Part shown: positions 25,278-34,882 of the stretch, in pieces | How the letters are laid out: every line of letters starts with the position of its first letter | How positions within the stretch are numbered: position 1 is the first letter of the stretch | Origin: Desulfovibrio desulfuricans DSM 642 | GTDB lineage: Bacteria > Desulfobacterota > Desulfovibrionia > Desulfovibrionales > Desulfovibrionaceae | Length of the DNA stretch: 64,000 bases | Direction of reading: 5' to 3' | Assembly: GCF_000420465.1 (NCBI RefSeq) | Contig: NZ_ATUZ01000011.1 | Span: 62,001 to 126,000 of the forward strand | The notes under the pieces: model-generated | Databases searched by the model: none | What the model saw: the letters and a program-made list of their open reading frames with translations, nothing else | Told to the model about the DNA's origin: nothing | Position numbers and translations under genes: made by a program

Positions 25278-26430
25278 GAAAAACGATGCCTCTCTGTTGC
25301 CTTCAGACGGCGAAGGCCCCAAGGGTACGCCGGAATCTCTGGTGACAACCCCGTGGGAAGACACGCTTGAAGCCCGCGCTGCGGCCCTGCTGACGGGGGG
25401 CGAACCTCTGGTGCTTGTGACTGTGGTGAGCCGTACAGGCTCTGCCCCGCGCGAAGCCGGAACCCGCGCCCTTCAGACTCGCAACGGATTTGAAGGAACA
25501 GTGGGCGGCGGCCTGCTTGAAGCGCGCGCCATGGAAGCGGCCCGCAACAGCCTTGCAAGCGGCCTTTCTGCGCGTGTTTCGTGCGACATGAGCGGCTTTA
25601 CGCCCAACAGCGACATGATCTGCGGCGGCGGCATGGAAGTACTGTGCGAGGTGCTTGCACCCCGTCAGGCTGAAATGTTCGCTCTTGCGGCAGAGGTTCT
25701 GCGGCTGGGCGGTCGGGGCGTATGGCTGGTTGAACTGCGCCAGGACGGCGTTTCGCTGCATGGCGAGGCGGAAACCCCGCAGCGGCGGCTGTTTGTGGAC
25801 GCCCTGCCGGAACATGCCGTTCAGCCCGAAGGCGCGACCGTGGGGCTGGACGCGGTAAACCCCCTGCTGGAGAAGCGCAAGGGCCGCCCCGGGCTGGCAG
25901 GCGTTGACGGACGCATCTTTTACGTGGAACCTCTGGATGCGCCGCCAGTGCTCCTGCTGTGCGGCGGCGGGCATGTGTCGCTGGAAGTTGCGCGGCTGGC
26001 CCATTCCTGCGGCTTTGTGGTGGATGTGGTGGACGACCGCGAAGAGTTTTCCAATGCGGGGCGCTTCCCCATGGCCCGCTATTGCCGGGTTTTGCCGGGC
26101 TACGAGAACCTTGTGCAGACCTGCGATATCGGGCGCAGACATTTTGTGGCCATTATCACGCGTGGGCACAGTTTTGACCGTGAGGCCCTGGCTCAGGCCT
26201 TGACAAGTCATGCCCAGTATGTGGGCATGATCGGCAGCAGAACCAAGCGCGAACAGGTGTATGCCGCTTTGCGCAAGCAGGGGGTGCCGGATGCGGAACT
26301 TGCTGCCGTATGTTGCCCCATTGGCCTTTCCATAGAGGCGGAGACCCCGCAGCAGATTGCAGTTTCCATTGTGGCCGAGCTGCTGGCCGCCCGTGCCGGA
26401 ACCCTGGTGCGTCTGCGGTTTGACGATTAG
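25270..26430 (+). CDS. XdhC-family protein
   Basis: Encodes 386 residues from ATG 25270, overlapping the topA end by 8 bases. AAGGAGG is 6 bases before this ATG; the ATG at 25264 is too close to it. The XdhC N-terminal domain shows TVVSRTGSAPREAGTRAL, and the C-terminal Rossmann domain VLLLCGGGHVSLEVARLAHSCGF. XdhC proteins insert or sulfurate molybdenum cofactor for xanthine-dehydrogenase-type hydroxylases, none of which is in the window. The coupling to topA is probably only positional. Confidence 0.85.
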   Translation: MGKKNDASLLPSDGEGPKGTPESLVTTPWEDTLEARAAALLTGGEPLVLVTVVSRTGSAPREAGTRALQTRNGFEGTVGGGLLEARAMEAARNSLASGLSARVSCDMSGFTPNSDMICGGGMEVLCEVLAPRQAEMFALAAEVLRLGGRGVWLVELRQDGVSLHGEAETPQRRLFVDALPEHAVQPEGATVGLDAVNPLLEKRKGRPGLAGVDGRIFYVEPLDAPPVLLLCGGGHVSLEVARLAHSCGFVVDVVDDREEFSNAGRFPMARYCRVLPGYENLVQTCDIGRRHFVAIITRGHSFDREALAQALTSHAQYVGMIGSRTKREQVYAALRKQGVPDAELAAVCCPIGLSIEAETPQQIAVSIVAELLAARAGTLVRLRFDD

Positions 26431-26491
26431 AGCAGTTGACAATGAAAGGAGTTGATTGCCCGGCAAAAATTTTTTTGAAAATTCTTGCCGC

Positions 26492-26534
26492 GAAATGCGG
26501 GCAGGCAGGTTTTTGCCTGCTGTAGGCGCATTTC
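26492..26534. repeat. Long imperfect hairpin after xdhC
   Basis: GAAATGCG (26492-26499) pairs with CGCATTTC (26527-26534), enclosing GCAGGCA (26501-26507) paired with TGCCTGC (26514-26520) over GGTTTT. It lacks a downstream T tract. It could end the topA-xdhC transcript or be a repeat element. Confidence 0.5.
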
Positions 26535-26646
26535 AGGTGTTAACTGGCCCTGAAAGGCGAGTGTGCGCCGCTCCGCCGCGCAGTTGCCTGCTGCCGGATT
26601 GCCGGGTGCGCAGATACTTCATCCCTTACCCTCCAAGGCGCTTTGC

Positions 26647-27288
26647 ATGACCCTTACAATTGTCGCCCTGCTGTTTCTCCTGCTTGTAGGCATTTATATA
26701 AATGCCAGGATGCGTACTGCGCGCCATCTGCGCTGCATCGCAGAGGAGAAGGGCGATATTGCCAGGGCCTCCGGCATGACGGCCAGCATCGGCGTTTTTT
26801 ATCCTGATGTGAGCGCCACTGTTGTTATGGGCGTTTCTGAGGAAATCGGGGCGTGTTATTACCGTGTGCTGCGCGACGGCAAGGTCATCAACCGCAGCCG
26901 TATCAATCTGGCCAACATCAAGCGTGTGGAACTGCTGATTAACGGCGATGTGCGCAATGTGGGCATTCCATCCACCCAGGCCACCAGTTTCCTCAAGGCC
27001 ACCGATGTGGCAGGCAGAATACTTTCCCAGTATTCCCCTACAGACCTGCGCGTCATGCTCCGTGTTGGCCTGCGGATTGTCTTTGCGGGCGAAAGCGGTG
27101 CAGAGAAGCAGCTGGAGATAACCGTGCTGCGTATGACTGACGAGCGTCACAAGTTCAAGCGCATGGAGCTGCTTAAGGATACCGTATGGTGGGTGGTCTT
27201 TCTGGACAGCGCAAGCGCCAATGCCAGACACATCAGGGAGTACTTTGAGAAGAGTGAAACCCCTGATTCTGATGGAGAATTTTTTTAA
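26647..27288 (+). CDS. Membrane-anchored protein of unknown function
   Basis: Encodes 213 residues from ATG 26647 (weak AAGG upstream). One N-terminal membrane helix (residues 1-19, MTLTIVALLFLLLVGIYI) precedes a soluble, probably cytoplasmic, mixed alpha/beta domain (IGVFYPDVSATVVMG, RINLANIKRVELLING, LRVMLRVGLRIVFAGE). I do not recognise the family. Single gene with no obvious operon partner. Confidence 0.65.
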   Translation: MTLTIVALLFLLLVGIYINARMRTARHLRCIAEEKGDIARASGMTASIGVFYPDVSATVVMGVSEEIGACYYRVLRDGKVINRSRINLANIKRVELLINGDVRNVGIPSTQATSFLKATDVAGRILSQYSPTDLRVMLRVGLRIVFAGESGAEKQLEITVLRMTDERHKFKRMELLKDTVWWVVFLDSASANARHIREYFEKSETPDSDGEFF

Positions 27289-27646
27289 AAAAATAGTCAA
27301 TAATTTCAGCGTGTTATAAAAAAATACCACGATACCATAACTGCCTGAAATTACACGGAATAATCACATTCAACATTTGGCTGCCCAACAGCCCGATACA
27401 TTGCTTTTTGGCGTGAACTGTGCTTTTTAAAGGGGTGGTTTACTGCAATTGTCGGTGAGTTTATCAGGCTGGGGCTGTATGACGCCCCCAACGCGTCATG
27501 AGGCGCTTGTTCGCGCCAAGTCTTTCATGCTGATCCCCCCCCCAGGAACGACGTTTAGCGATGACCCGTCTCGGTGGAAAATTAAGCCGCCGCCGTTACG
27601 CCGTGCGTGTTTTGAGCGCCGTGCGCCACGCCATATGGAGTTATTC
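27289..27646. other. Long leader/intergenic region upstream of the RND efflux operon
   Basis: This 358-base gap is AT-rich at its left end (27289-27440). A 7-bp inverted repeat ATGACGC/GCGTCAT (27479-27485, 27493-27499) could be a regulator site or RNA hairpin. A weak sigma-54-like element (27409-27424) is too degenerate to call. No regulator gene is adjacent. In-frame extension of the efflux gene back to 27449 lacks a ribosome site. Confidence 0.4.
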
Positions 27647-28759
27647 ATGAGTATCAGACCTATTGCGAAAATTTCAGTTGTATTGGGGCTTTGCCTTGCC
27701 CTTGTCGCCTGCCAGAGCGACAAAAAAGGACAACCCGACATGCGCTTGCCGGTGTCGGCTGTTGAAGTAACCGTCGCCGATGCCTCCTGGCCCAGCCAGT
27801 TCCAGGCGCAGGCCTCAGGTTCACGCGCTGTTGAAGTGCGCGCCCGCGTTCAGGGTATTATTGAAAAGCGTCTGTATAACGAAGGCGATTTCGTTAAGGC
27901 CGGACAGCAGATGTTCCAGCTTGAACGCGACCAGTACGAAGCCCAGGTACAGCAGGCGCAGGCCCAGTACGTGAACGCGGAACGTGAATGGAAGCGCATT
28001 CGTCCCCTGTACGAAAAGAACGCCGTTTCCCAGAAAGACCGCGATTCTGCCTTGGCCGCGTACGACAGCGCCAAGGCATCCCTGCGTCAGGCCAAGATCA
28101 ATCTGGATTACTGCCAGGTGGTGGCTCCTGTTTCCGGCTACAGCAGCAAGGAAAACTACACACCCGGCAACCTGGTGAGCAACAACTCGCTGCTTACCTA
28201 TGTGAACCAGACAGACCCCATGTACATTGACTTTTCCATTGCCGCGCCTGACCGAATGCAGCGCCAGCAGCTTGCAGCCTCGGGCATCCTGGTGTTCCCG
28301 AAGGACAACCGCTACAAGGCCAGATTGCGCCTGCTGGATGGCACCATGTACGGCACGGAAGGCGACGTGACCTTTATCGATAGCCAGGTGCAGCCCACCA
28401 CGGGCGTTATCAAGGCCCGCGCGGTGTTTCCCAATGCCGACGGGCAGATTATGCCCGGGCAGTATGTGCGCCTGTTTGTGGAAGGCGACATCCTCAAGAA
28501 CGCCATTCTTATTCCGCAAAAGTGCGTTATCGTGACCCAGAAGGGTACCGTGGTCATGGGGCTGGACAAGGACGACAAGGTCTACCCCATTCCCATCACG
28601 GTGACTGTGGCTGTGGGAGATCAATATCTGGTGGGTTCCGGCCTCAAGGGCGGGGAACGCATCATCAGTGAAGGTATCATCAAAGCCCGCCCCGGGACTC
28701 AAGTGCGCGTGCAGCAAGCCGGTGGGCAGCAGCCCCAGGATGCCGCGCCGAAGAAGTAG
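27647..28759 (+). CDS. RND efflux periplasmic adaptor lipoprotein (AcrA/MexA type)
   Basis: Encodes 370 residues from ATG 27647 (GGAG 6 bases upstream). The lipoprotein signal ends LALVAC near residue 24. Lipoyl-like halves and the coiled hairpin are visible: GIIEKRLYNEGDFVKAGQQMFQLERDQYEAQVQQAQAQY and INLDYCQVVAPVSGY. It links the inner-membrane pump to the outer-membrane channel encoded next. The three genes form a complete tripartite efflux operon for drugs, bile salts or solvents. Confidence 0.92.
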   Translation: MSIRPIAKISVVLGLCLALVACQSDKKGQPDMRLPVSAVEVTVADASWPSQFQAQASGSRAVEVRARVQGIIEKRLYNEGDFVKAGQQMFQLERDQYEAQVQQAQAQYVNAEREWKRIRPLYEKNAVSQKDRDSALAAYDSAKASLRQAKINLDYCQVVAPVSGYSSKENYTPGNLVSNNSLLTYVNQTDPMYIDFSIAAPDRMQRQQLAASGILVFPKDNRYKARLRLLDGTMYGTEGDVTFIDSQVQPTTGVIKARAVFPNADGQIMPGQYVRLFVEGDILKNAILIPQKCVIVTQKGTVVMGLDKDDKVYPIPITVTVAVGDQYLVGSGLKGGERIISEGIIKARPGTQVRVQQAGGQQPQDAAPKK

Positions 28760-28766
28760 GTAGCAT

Positions 28767-31700
28767 ATGGCTGTTTCTACAAAGCCGAATTTCTTTTTGC
28801 GCAGGCCGGTTCTGTCGGCCGTTATCTCTATCGTCATAACCCTGGTGGGCGCGCTGGCCATGAAGGCCCTGCCCATCGCACAATACCCCGACCTTGTGCC
28901 GCCCACGGTCAACGTGAGCGTGTCGTACCCCGGCGCTTCTGCGGAAACCATTGCCTCCACGGTTCTGGCTCCCCTCGAAGTGAATATCAACGGTGTGGAA
29001 AACATGCTCTACATGACTTCCATTGCCGCTTCGGGTTCCGGCTCGGGCAACATCAACGTGTACTTCAAGCTGGGCAGTGATGCCAACATGGCCCTGGTCA
29101 ACGTGAACAACAAGGTTAACCTGGCCCAGGCCACCTTGCCGGAAGATGTGCGCAGGCAGGGCGTCACGGTCGTCAAGCGTTCGCCCGCCATGTTGCAGGT
29201 GTTCTGTTTCTATTCGCCCGACGGGCGCTATAGCGACGTGTTCATCCACAACTGGGCCCAGGTCAACGTGGTTGACGAACTCAAGCGCCTCAACGGCGTG
29301 GGCGACTGCTCACTTTTTGGCAGCATGGACTACTCCATGCGTATCTGGCTGCAACCGGACAAGCTCGCCAAGTACGGCATTACCACAAAGCAGGTAACCT
29401 CGGCCATTCAGGAGCAGAACTCGCAGTACGCCCCTGGACGTCTGGGCGACATGCCCACGGCCGACTCCACCCAGCTTACCTGGCAGATCGATACCCAGGG
29501 CCGCCTTGTAACGCCTGAAGAATTTGGCGAAATCATCATCCGCACCGGAGACGACAGCGCCATGCTGCGGCTCAAGGATGTGGCGCGTATAGAACTGGGC
29601 GGCAAGGACTACAGCGTTCTTTCCAGCTACAACGGCATGGGTGCCCGCATGGGCGCCGTGTATCTGTTGCCGGGCGCCAACGCCATCGCCACCGGCGATA
29701 TGGTAAAGGCCAAGCTGGAGGACATTGCCTCGCGCATGCCCGATGGTCTGGCTTACACCCTGCTGGTGGACAACAACGACTTCGTTATCGAATCCATCAA
29801 GGAAGTGGTGAGCACCCTTGTCGAAGCCATGATCCTGGTGTTCATCGTTGTTTACGTCTTTCTGCAAAACTGGCGCGCCACGCTCATTCCCTGCATTGCC
29901 GTACCTGTATCCATTATAGGCACGTTCGCGGGTCTGTACGCCTTTGGCTACACCATCAACACGCTTACGCTGTTCGCTCTGGTGCTTGCCATCGGTATCG
30001 TGGTGGACGACGCCATCGTTGTGCTTGAAAACGTTGAACGTATCATGAGTTCGGAGCATCTGCCGCCCAGGGAGGCGACAGCAAAGGCCATGAACGAAGT
30101 TACGGCCCCGGTTATCGCCATTGTGCTTGTGCTGTGCGCCGTGTTTATCCCTGTTTCGTTCATGGGCGGCCTTGCGGGGCAGATGTACAAGCAGTTTGCC
30201 ATTACGATCTCGGTATCGGTGGTGCTTTCGGGCATTGTGGCGCTGACGCTCACTCCGGCGCTCTGCGCCCTGCTGCTCAAGCCGCATGCCCATGACCACA
30301 CGCCTGCCAAGGGCTTTGTGTGGTTCAACTATGTGTTTGGTCGCATTACCCGCCGCTATGTAAACGCCGTGCGTTTTGTCAAAGCCTCCGCCTGGCGTGC
30401 GCTGGCGCTCTGCGTAGTCATGGTTCTGTGCATCGTGGGGCTGTTCCGCGTAGTGCCCGGCGGCCTTGTGCCGGATGAAGACCAGGGCTACCTGCTTGGT
30501 CTGGCCATTCTGGACGATGGCGCGGCCCAGCCCCGCACCCGCGCGGTCAACAAGGTGCTTACCGACTTCATGCTCAAGAACCCTGCGGTCTTGAGCGTGG
30601 GCACGCTCTCCGGTCTGGACATCACCTCCATGGCTGCCAAGAGTAACTACGGCACCTTCTTTGCCCTGCTCAAGCCCTGGGGAGAACGCAAGGATCCCAA
30701 GGATGCAGCCAGCGTCATCGTGAATTCGGTGGGCGCTGTAACCGTGATGCAGCCCGAGGCCTTTATCTTGGGCTTTACGCCGCCGCCCATCAGCGGCATG
30801 AGTAATACCGGTGGTTTTGAAGGCTATGTGCAGATGCGCGGCAGCGGCAGCCTCAAGGACATGGAAGAAGCTGCCAACAAGCTGGTGCTTGAAGTGACCT
30901 CCAAAAATGCCGACGGCACGCCCAAGTACCCGGCAGTGGGCATGGTGCGCAACCTCTTCACTACTGGTTCGCCCCAGCTCTACGCCAACCTTGACCGCGA
31001 ACGCTGCAAGGATATGGGCATCAGCATCGCCGATGTGTATTCGGCCATGAGCGCCACCTTCGGCAGTTCATACGTCAACGACTTCAACCTCATGGGCCGC
31101 ACCTTTCAGGTTCGGCTTCAGGCTGAGTCTGAAACCCGTGTGCTGCCTGAAAGCCTCAACGACATATACGTGCCCAATAAAAATGGCGAGATGGTGCCCC
31201 TGACTGCGGTAATGACCCTTGAACGCCGCACAGCTCCGCAGGTTGTGGAACGCTACAACGTGTTCCCGGCGGCCCACATCATGGGTGCGCCCTCGCCTGG
31301 GTATTCTTCGGGCCAGGCTCTCAGCGAAATGGAAAAAGCCGCTTCTGTGGTCTTGTCCTCCGATTATCAGCTGGGCTGGGTTGGTACCGCCCTTCAGGAA
31401 AAAATGGCAAGCGCCGACACCACAGTCATCTTTGTGCTGGCGCTGGTCATGGTCTTCCTGATTCTTGCAGCCCAGTATGAATCCTGGTCGTTGCCGCTTT
31501 CAGTGCTCACGGCAGTGCCTTTTGGCGTGTTCGGTGCATTGGTGGCGACCTGGGGCCGCGGGCTTTCCAACGACATCTACTTCCAGGTGGCACTAGTGAC
31601 CCTGGTTGGTCTGGCGGCTAAAAACGCCATCCTTATCGTGGAATTCGCTGTTGAGGCCTGGCGCGCCGGGCGAAGCCTTGATGCGGCGGCCATCCACGCA

Positions 31701-31973
31701 TCCAAGCTGCGTTTTCGGCCCATCGTGATGACCTCGCTTGCCTTTATCCTCGGCTGCGTGCCGTTGGCCATCAGCACGGGCGCGGGCGCAAACAGCCGCC
31801 ACGCCATCGGCACGGCGGTCATCGGCGGCATGCTGGCGGCAACGTGCATAGCCACGCTGTTTGTGCCGTTCTTCTTCAAGGCCATCATGCAACTCTCACT
31901 GAAACTGCAGGGCAAAACTGATCCCAATGCGGGCAGGGACCACCTTGCGGAAGACCAGGAGGACGACATATGA
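28767..31973 (+). CDS. RND multidrug efflux pump, HAE-1 family (AcrB/MexB type)
   Basis: Encodes 1068 residues, full length for AcrB-type pumps with 12 membrane helices and two large periplasmic loops. MAVSTKPNFFLRRPVLSAVIS starts the first helix. Helix 4 has GIVVDDAIVVLENVERI with the proton-relay aspartates, and AKNAILIVEFAVEAWRAG lies in the C-terminal half. It exports amphiphilic compounds by proton antiport. It begins 7 bases after the adaptor gene and overlaps the channel gene by 4 bases. Confidence 0.95.
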   Translation: MAVSTKPNFFLRRPVLSAVISIVITLVGALAMKALPIAQYPDLVPPTVNVSVSYPGASAETIASTVLAPLEVNINGVENMLYMTSIAASGSGSGNINVYFKLGSDANMALVNVNNKVNLAQATLPEDVRRQGVTVVKRSPAMLQVFCFYSPDGRYSDVFIHNWAQVNVVDELKRLNGVGDCSLFGSMDYSMRIWLQPDKLAKYGITTKQVTSAIQEQNSQYAPGRLGDMPTADSTQLTWQIDTQGRLVTPEEFGEIIIRTGDDSAMLRLKDVARIELGGKDYSVLSSYNGMGARMGAVYLLPGANAIATGDMVKAKLEDIASRMPDGLAYTLLVDNNDFVIESIKEVVSTLVEAMILVFIVVYVFLQNWRATLIPCIAVPVSIIGTFAGLYAFGYTINTLTLFALVLAIGIVVDDAIVVLENVERIMSSEHLPPREATAKAMNEVTAPVIAIVLVLCAVFIPVSFMGGLAGQMYKQFAITISVSVVLSGIVALTLTPALCALLLKPHAHDHTPAKGFVWFNYVFGRITRRYVNAVRFVKASAWRALALCVVMVLCIVGLFRVVPGGLVPDEDQGYLLGLAILDDGAAQPRTRAVNKVLTDFMLKNPAVLSVGTLSGLDITSMAAKSNYGTFFALLKPWGERKDPKDAASVIVNSVGAVTVMQPEAFILGFTPPPISGMSNTGGFEGYVQMRGSGSLKDMEEAANKLVLEVTSKNADGTPKYPAVGMVRNLFTTGSPQLYANLDRERCKDMGISIADVYSAMSATFGSSYVNDFNLMGRTFQVRLQAESETRVLPESLNDIYVPNKNGEMVPLTAVMTLERRTAPQVVERYNVFPAAHIMGAPSPGYSSGQALSEMEKAASVVLSSDYQLGWVGTALQEKMASADTTVIFVLALVMVFLILAAQYESWSLPLSVLTAVPFGVFGALVATWGRGLSNDIYFQVALVTLVGLAAKNAILIVEFAVEAWRAGRSLDAAAIHASKLRFRPIVMTSLAFILGCVPLAISTGAGANSRHAIGTAVIGGMLAATCIATLFVPFFFKAIMQLSLKLQGKTDPNAGRDHLAEDQEDDI

Positions 31974-33511
31974 GCGCTTCCGGCAAGGCCCCGGCCATAA
32001 TGCTCAAGACACCTGCATTGGTGCTGATGCTGGCCATGCTGCTTTCGGCATGCTCTCTTGCTCCGCGCTATGACAGGCCGGAGCAGGAAATGCCCAAGCA
32101 GTGGCGGGCAGTGGATATGGGCTCAGCGCCCCTGCATACCGACTGGTGGAACAGGTTTAGCGACCCTGTGCTGTCAGAACTGGTTGAAGAAGCGCTGAAG
32201 AACAACCAGGATCTGGCCGAATCCATGGCCAAGATCGAGTCTGCCGCCGCGCAGGTGGGTGTGGGCACAGCCGCGTTGATGCCCGTCATCAACGGCACCG
32301 GTTCCGCCGCCGCTCAGGGCGCATCAGAAAAATCCGCCAACACGGTGCCCTTTGAGCAGAGCAAGATGTCGCGTTCTACCACAGCCTACCAGGGCGCGCT
32401 GAGCGCCTCCTGGGAACTGGATTTCTGGGGCAAGATCCGCAACCAGTACACCATGCTCAGCGATATACTGATGAACACGGTCATTGGCCACGAAGCTCTC
32501 CGCCTCTCGGTGGCCGGGCAGACGGCCCAGGGGTACTTTGCCCTGCTGGCGCAGGACATGCAGCTTGATACGGCCCGACGCACCCTGAAATCGCGTGAGC
32601 AGTCATTCCAGATTTATACCGCCCGCTACAAGCAGGGAGACATAACCGAGCTTGACTGGCAGCGCGCCCGTGCAGAGGTGGAAACCGCCCGCGCCCAGGT
32701 GCACACCAGCACTGTGGATGTGGACAGGGCTGAGGCTGGTCTGGCAGTACTGCTTGGCCGTTCGCCCCGCGACATAATGGATCGGGCCATGAAGCGCGGA
32801 CAGGGCATCCACATGTTGCCCGCGCCGCCTGTGCTGCCCGCGGGTCTGCCTTCTGATCTTCTGGAGCGTCGGCCAGACGTGCGCGCAGCAGAATTCAGCA
32901 TCATGGCCTACAATGCCAATATCGGCGTTGCCCGCGCGCAGTTCTTCCCCTCCATTTCCCTTACGGGCATGCTGGGTTCCCTGAGCGCTTCCATGGGCAA
33001 CCTCTTTAGCGGCCCCGCTGGCACATGGAGCTATGGCGCAAGCGGCACCGTGCCCTTGCTGGATTTTGGCCGAAACTGGTATAACCTCAAGGATGCCGAA
33101 GCCCAGAAAAAGGCAGCCATCGCCGTGTATCGTAAAACCGTGCAGTCTGCCTTTGAAGACATCCGCACGTCGCTTACCTCGCAACGTGAGGCTGACCACA
33201 TCGTGCGCAGTATGCAGGTGCAGGTTGAAAGCCTGCGGCGCGCCGCGCAGATTGCTGGCCTGCAATACGACAACGGCTATACGGACTACCTGACGGTGCT
33301 GGACGCCGAGCGTCAGCTTTTTGCAGCCGAACTGCGGTTGGCGACAGCGCTGCGCGACAGGCTTGATAGCGTGGTCAGCGTGTGCATGGCCCTTGGCGGC
33401 GGCTGGCAAGACCCCGGCACAAGCCCCAGCTTCCCTGTGGTGAACACAGAAAAGCTGTTGCAGGAGCAGACCGGCGGACGGGCAAGCGCGCCTGCGGCAA
33501 AATCCGAATAA
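31970..33511 (+). CDS. Outer-membrane efflux channel lipoprotein (NodT/OprM family)
   Basis: Encodes 513 residues with AGGAGG 7 bases before ATG. The lipobox MLLSAC ends the signal at about residue 27. Two TolC-like repeats follow: YQGALSASWELDFWGKIRNQY near residue 139 and LERRPDVRAAEFSIMAYNANIGVARAQFFPSISL near 301. It forms the trimeric exit duct of the RND pump. The start overlaps the pump stop (ATGA), indicating translational coupling. Confidence 0.94.
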   Translation: MSASGKAPAIMLKTPALVLMLAMLLSACSLAPRYDRPEQEMPKQWRAVDMGSAPLHTDWWNRFSDPVLSELVEEALKNNQDLAESMAKIESAAAQVGVGTAALMPVINGTGSAAAQGASEKSANTVPFEQSKMSRSTTAYQGALSASWELDFWGKIRNQYTMLSDILMNTVIGHEALRLSVAGQTAQGYFALLAQDMQLDTARRTLKSREQSFQIYTARYKQGDITELDWQRARAEVETARAQVHTSTVDVDRAEAGLAVLLGRSPRDIMDRAMKRGQGIHMLPAPPVLPAGLPSDLLERRPDVRAAEFSIMAYNANIGVARAQFFPSISLTGMLGSLSASMGNLFSGPAGTWSYGASGTVPLLDFGRNWYNLKDAEAQKKAAIAVYRKTVQSAFEDIRTSLTSQREADHIVRSMQVQVESLRRAAQIAGLQYDNGYTDYLTVLDAERQLFAAELRLATALRDRLDSVVSVCMALGGGWQDPGTSPSFPVVNTEKLLQEQTGGRASAPAAKSE

Positions 33512-33550
33512 TACACGAACCGAAGCGGCATGCTGCCGCTGACTGATAAA

Positions 33551-33586
33551 CAGTGGGGGAGGCGTCTGACGGCGCTTCCCCCACTG
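33551..33586 (+). terminator. Hairpin after the RND operon
   Basis: CAGTGGGGGAGGCG (33551-33564) pairs with CGCTTCCCCCACTG (33573-33586) with one G-T wobble. There is no clear T run after it, so the terminator call is based on stem strength and position, 40 bases after the channel gene. Confidence 0.6.
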
Positions 33587-33687
33587 TGCGTTGTGTGCAT
33601 ATTTGGCCCGTAATCTGGAAGCTGAAGCCAGTCCGGCCCGCTCGCGGGGCTTTACAGAAGGGGCAGGCCTGTCGTAAAGGGAAAAAC

Positions 33688-34371
33688 ATGGATAAAAAGT
33701 TGCCCCTGATTTTCCTTTCTCTTTGCGTTGCGCTGGGCTTGTGCTGCTCTGCGCCGCATCTGGCATGCGCCAAGGAAAACACGGCCCCGACAGAGCAGAC
33801 CGACAAAAGCACACCTCAGAGTGCCCCCCCAAAATCCAGTGCCCAGCGCTCCGGCGAAAAAAAAGGGGTCTCCGCCAAGGCAAACCGGCGCGAGGGCAAG
33901 CAGAAGGAAAAGAATTCCAAGGGTATCCACGCCCCGGCGTGGGCATTTGGCGGCGGGGCGCAGAGCCGTGATGCATGGCGGGAAGGCACAAGCTCCAACG
34001 ATCTGCAAAAGCGGGCCGTGGGGGATGACGCGCCCAAGGAAAAATCAGTAAATACCACGGCCAGCATCAATTCCGCCCTCAAGGGGCCGCCGACAAAAGA
34101 AGAACACAAAAGCGGCATGGCAGTGAGCGTTGGGCAGGAAGACTCCGCGTGGCGGAAGAAGGGGCAGCATGAACTGGAGGCGGACGAAAACCTCCCCATG
34201 CAGAGCCGCCATGTTGTGCGGGCCTATGCGGATGTGGACGCGGGTGATGACCTGAGCATCAGGGTCGGGCCCGAGCTGATCCTCAAGGATGAGCAGCGTG
34301 AGCGAACCAATGCCAACAAGCAGCCGGAATCCGCCCTGGGGCTGGGCATGCAGTTCAAGCTTGACTTCTAG
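33688..34371 (+). CDS. Secreted/outer-membrane-associated protein of unknown function
   Basis: Encodes 227 residues from ATG 33688 (AAAGGG 5 bases before). The signal peptide covers residues 1-28 (LIFLSLCVALGLCCS, ending HLACA). Most of the chain is Lys/Ser/Glu-rich and likely disordered. The end, GLGMQFKLDF, alternates hydrophobic residues and finishes in Phe like a beta-barrel terminal strand. I do not recognise the family. It may be a separate unit after the efflux operon. Confidence 0.6.
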   Translation: MDKKLPLIFLSLCVALGLCCSAPHLACAKENTAPTEQTDKSTPQSAPPKSSAQRSGEKKGVSAKANRREGKQKEKNSKGIHAPAWAFGGGAQSRDAWREGTSSNDLQKRAVGDDAPKEKSVNTTASINSALKGPPTKEEHKSGMAVSVGQEDSAWRKKGQHELEADENLPMQSRHVVRAYADVDAGDDLSIRVGPELILKDEQRERTNANKQPESALGLGMQFKLDF

Positions 34372-34456
34372 GCCGGTCGCCGGAGTGAGTGCTTGTTTGT
34401 CTGGGAATGTGGGCTTGCAGGAATAGCTGCCCAGCAGCTACAGGGCTGGATGAGCG

Positions 34457-34882
34457 TTACTGAACGTTCTGCGCAAGTATAAGATCCACTTCATCCACGC
34501 TGAGGCCAGCGTTTTTGGCGATCTGCCGACTGTTCAGGCCTTTGCGGTGTCCATTCAAAATCAGTTCCCGCAAAAACTGGGGTGAGCGGCTGATGCCCTC
34601 GGCCTGTTCCAGCAAGCGGCGCAGTTCATGCGTACGCGCTTCAAGCTTTTCGTCCAGATTCCGCAATTCCGCTTGCCGTTGGGCAAACGTAGCCACGATT
34701 TCCTTTTCCAGCCTGGCGTTCATTTCTATGCGCGCCAGCAGGCTGTCCTGATTGCCCTGCAAGGCGTTGAGCAGGGCTTCTGACCGGCGCAAGCGCAGGT
34801 AGAAAACAAGCACACCGCCAAGTATGGCAAGCTCGAAGAGGGAAAAGAGCATGATAAGCGCGTAAAGCAGGGTGTCGTTCAT
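34457..34882 (-). CDS. DUF2802-like membrane-anchored protein in fliL operon
   Basis: Encodes 141 residues. One membrane helix (7-28, YALIMLFSLFELAILGGVLVF), a coiled coil (residues ~35-95), then a small helical domain LILNGHRKGLNSRQIAKNAGLSVDEVDLILA that resembles DUF2802, a domain found near flagellar and chemotaxis genes in gammaproteobacteria. The domain looks helix-turn-helix-like. Its ATG overlaps the preceding stop by 4 bases. A flagellar accessory role is inferred from position. Confidence 0.65.
   Translation of the reverse strand: MNDTLLYALIMLFSLFELAILGGVLVFYLRLRRSEALLNALQGNQDSLLARIEMNARLEKEIVATFAQRQAELRNLDEKLEARTHELRRLLEQAEGISRSPQFLRELILNGHRKGLNSRQIAKNAGLSVDEVDLILAQNVQ

Noticed and set aside
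26442..26525. Short frame of 27 codons (starts MKGVDCPAK) after xdhC
   Set aside because: No ribosome site before its ATG, it overlaps the hairpin at 26492-26534, and its codon composition shows no regulatory bias, so it is probably chance.
27409..27424. Sigma-54-like element TGGCGTGAACTGTGCT upstream of the RND operon
   Set aside because: GG/GC spacing is right but three consensus bases differ, the start would be over 200 bases from the gene, and the operon has no link to sigma-54 functions.
27449..27646. N-terminal extension of the efflux adaptor to 27449
   Set aside because: The added 66 residues are not a signal sequence and hide the real lipoprotein signal starting at 27647, which has a ribosome site.
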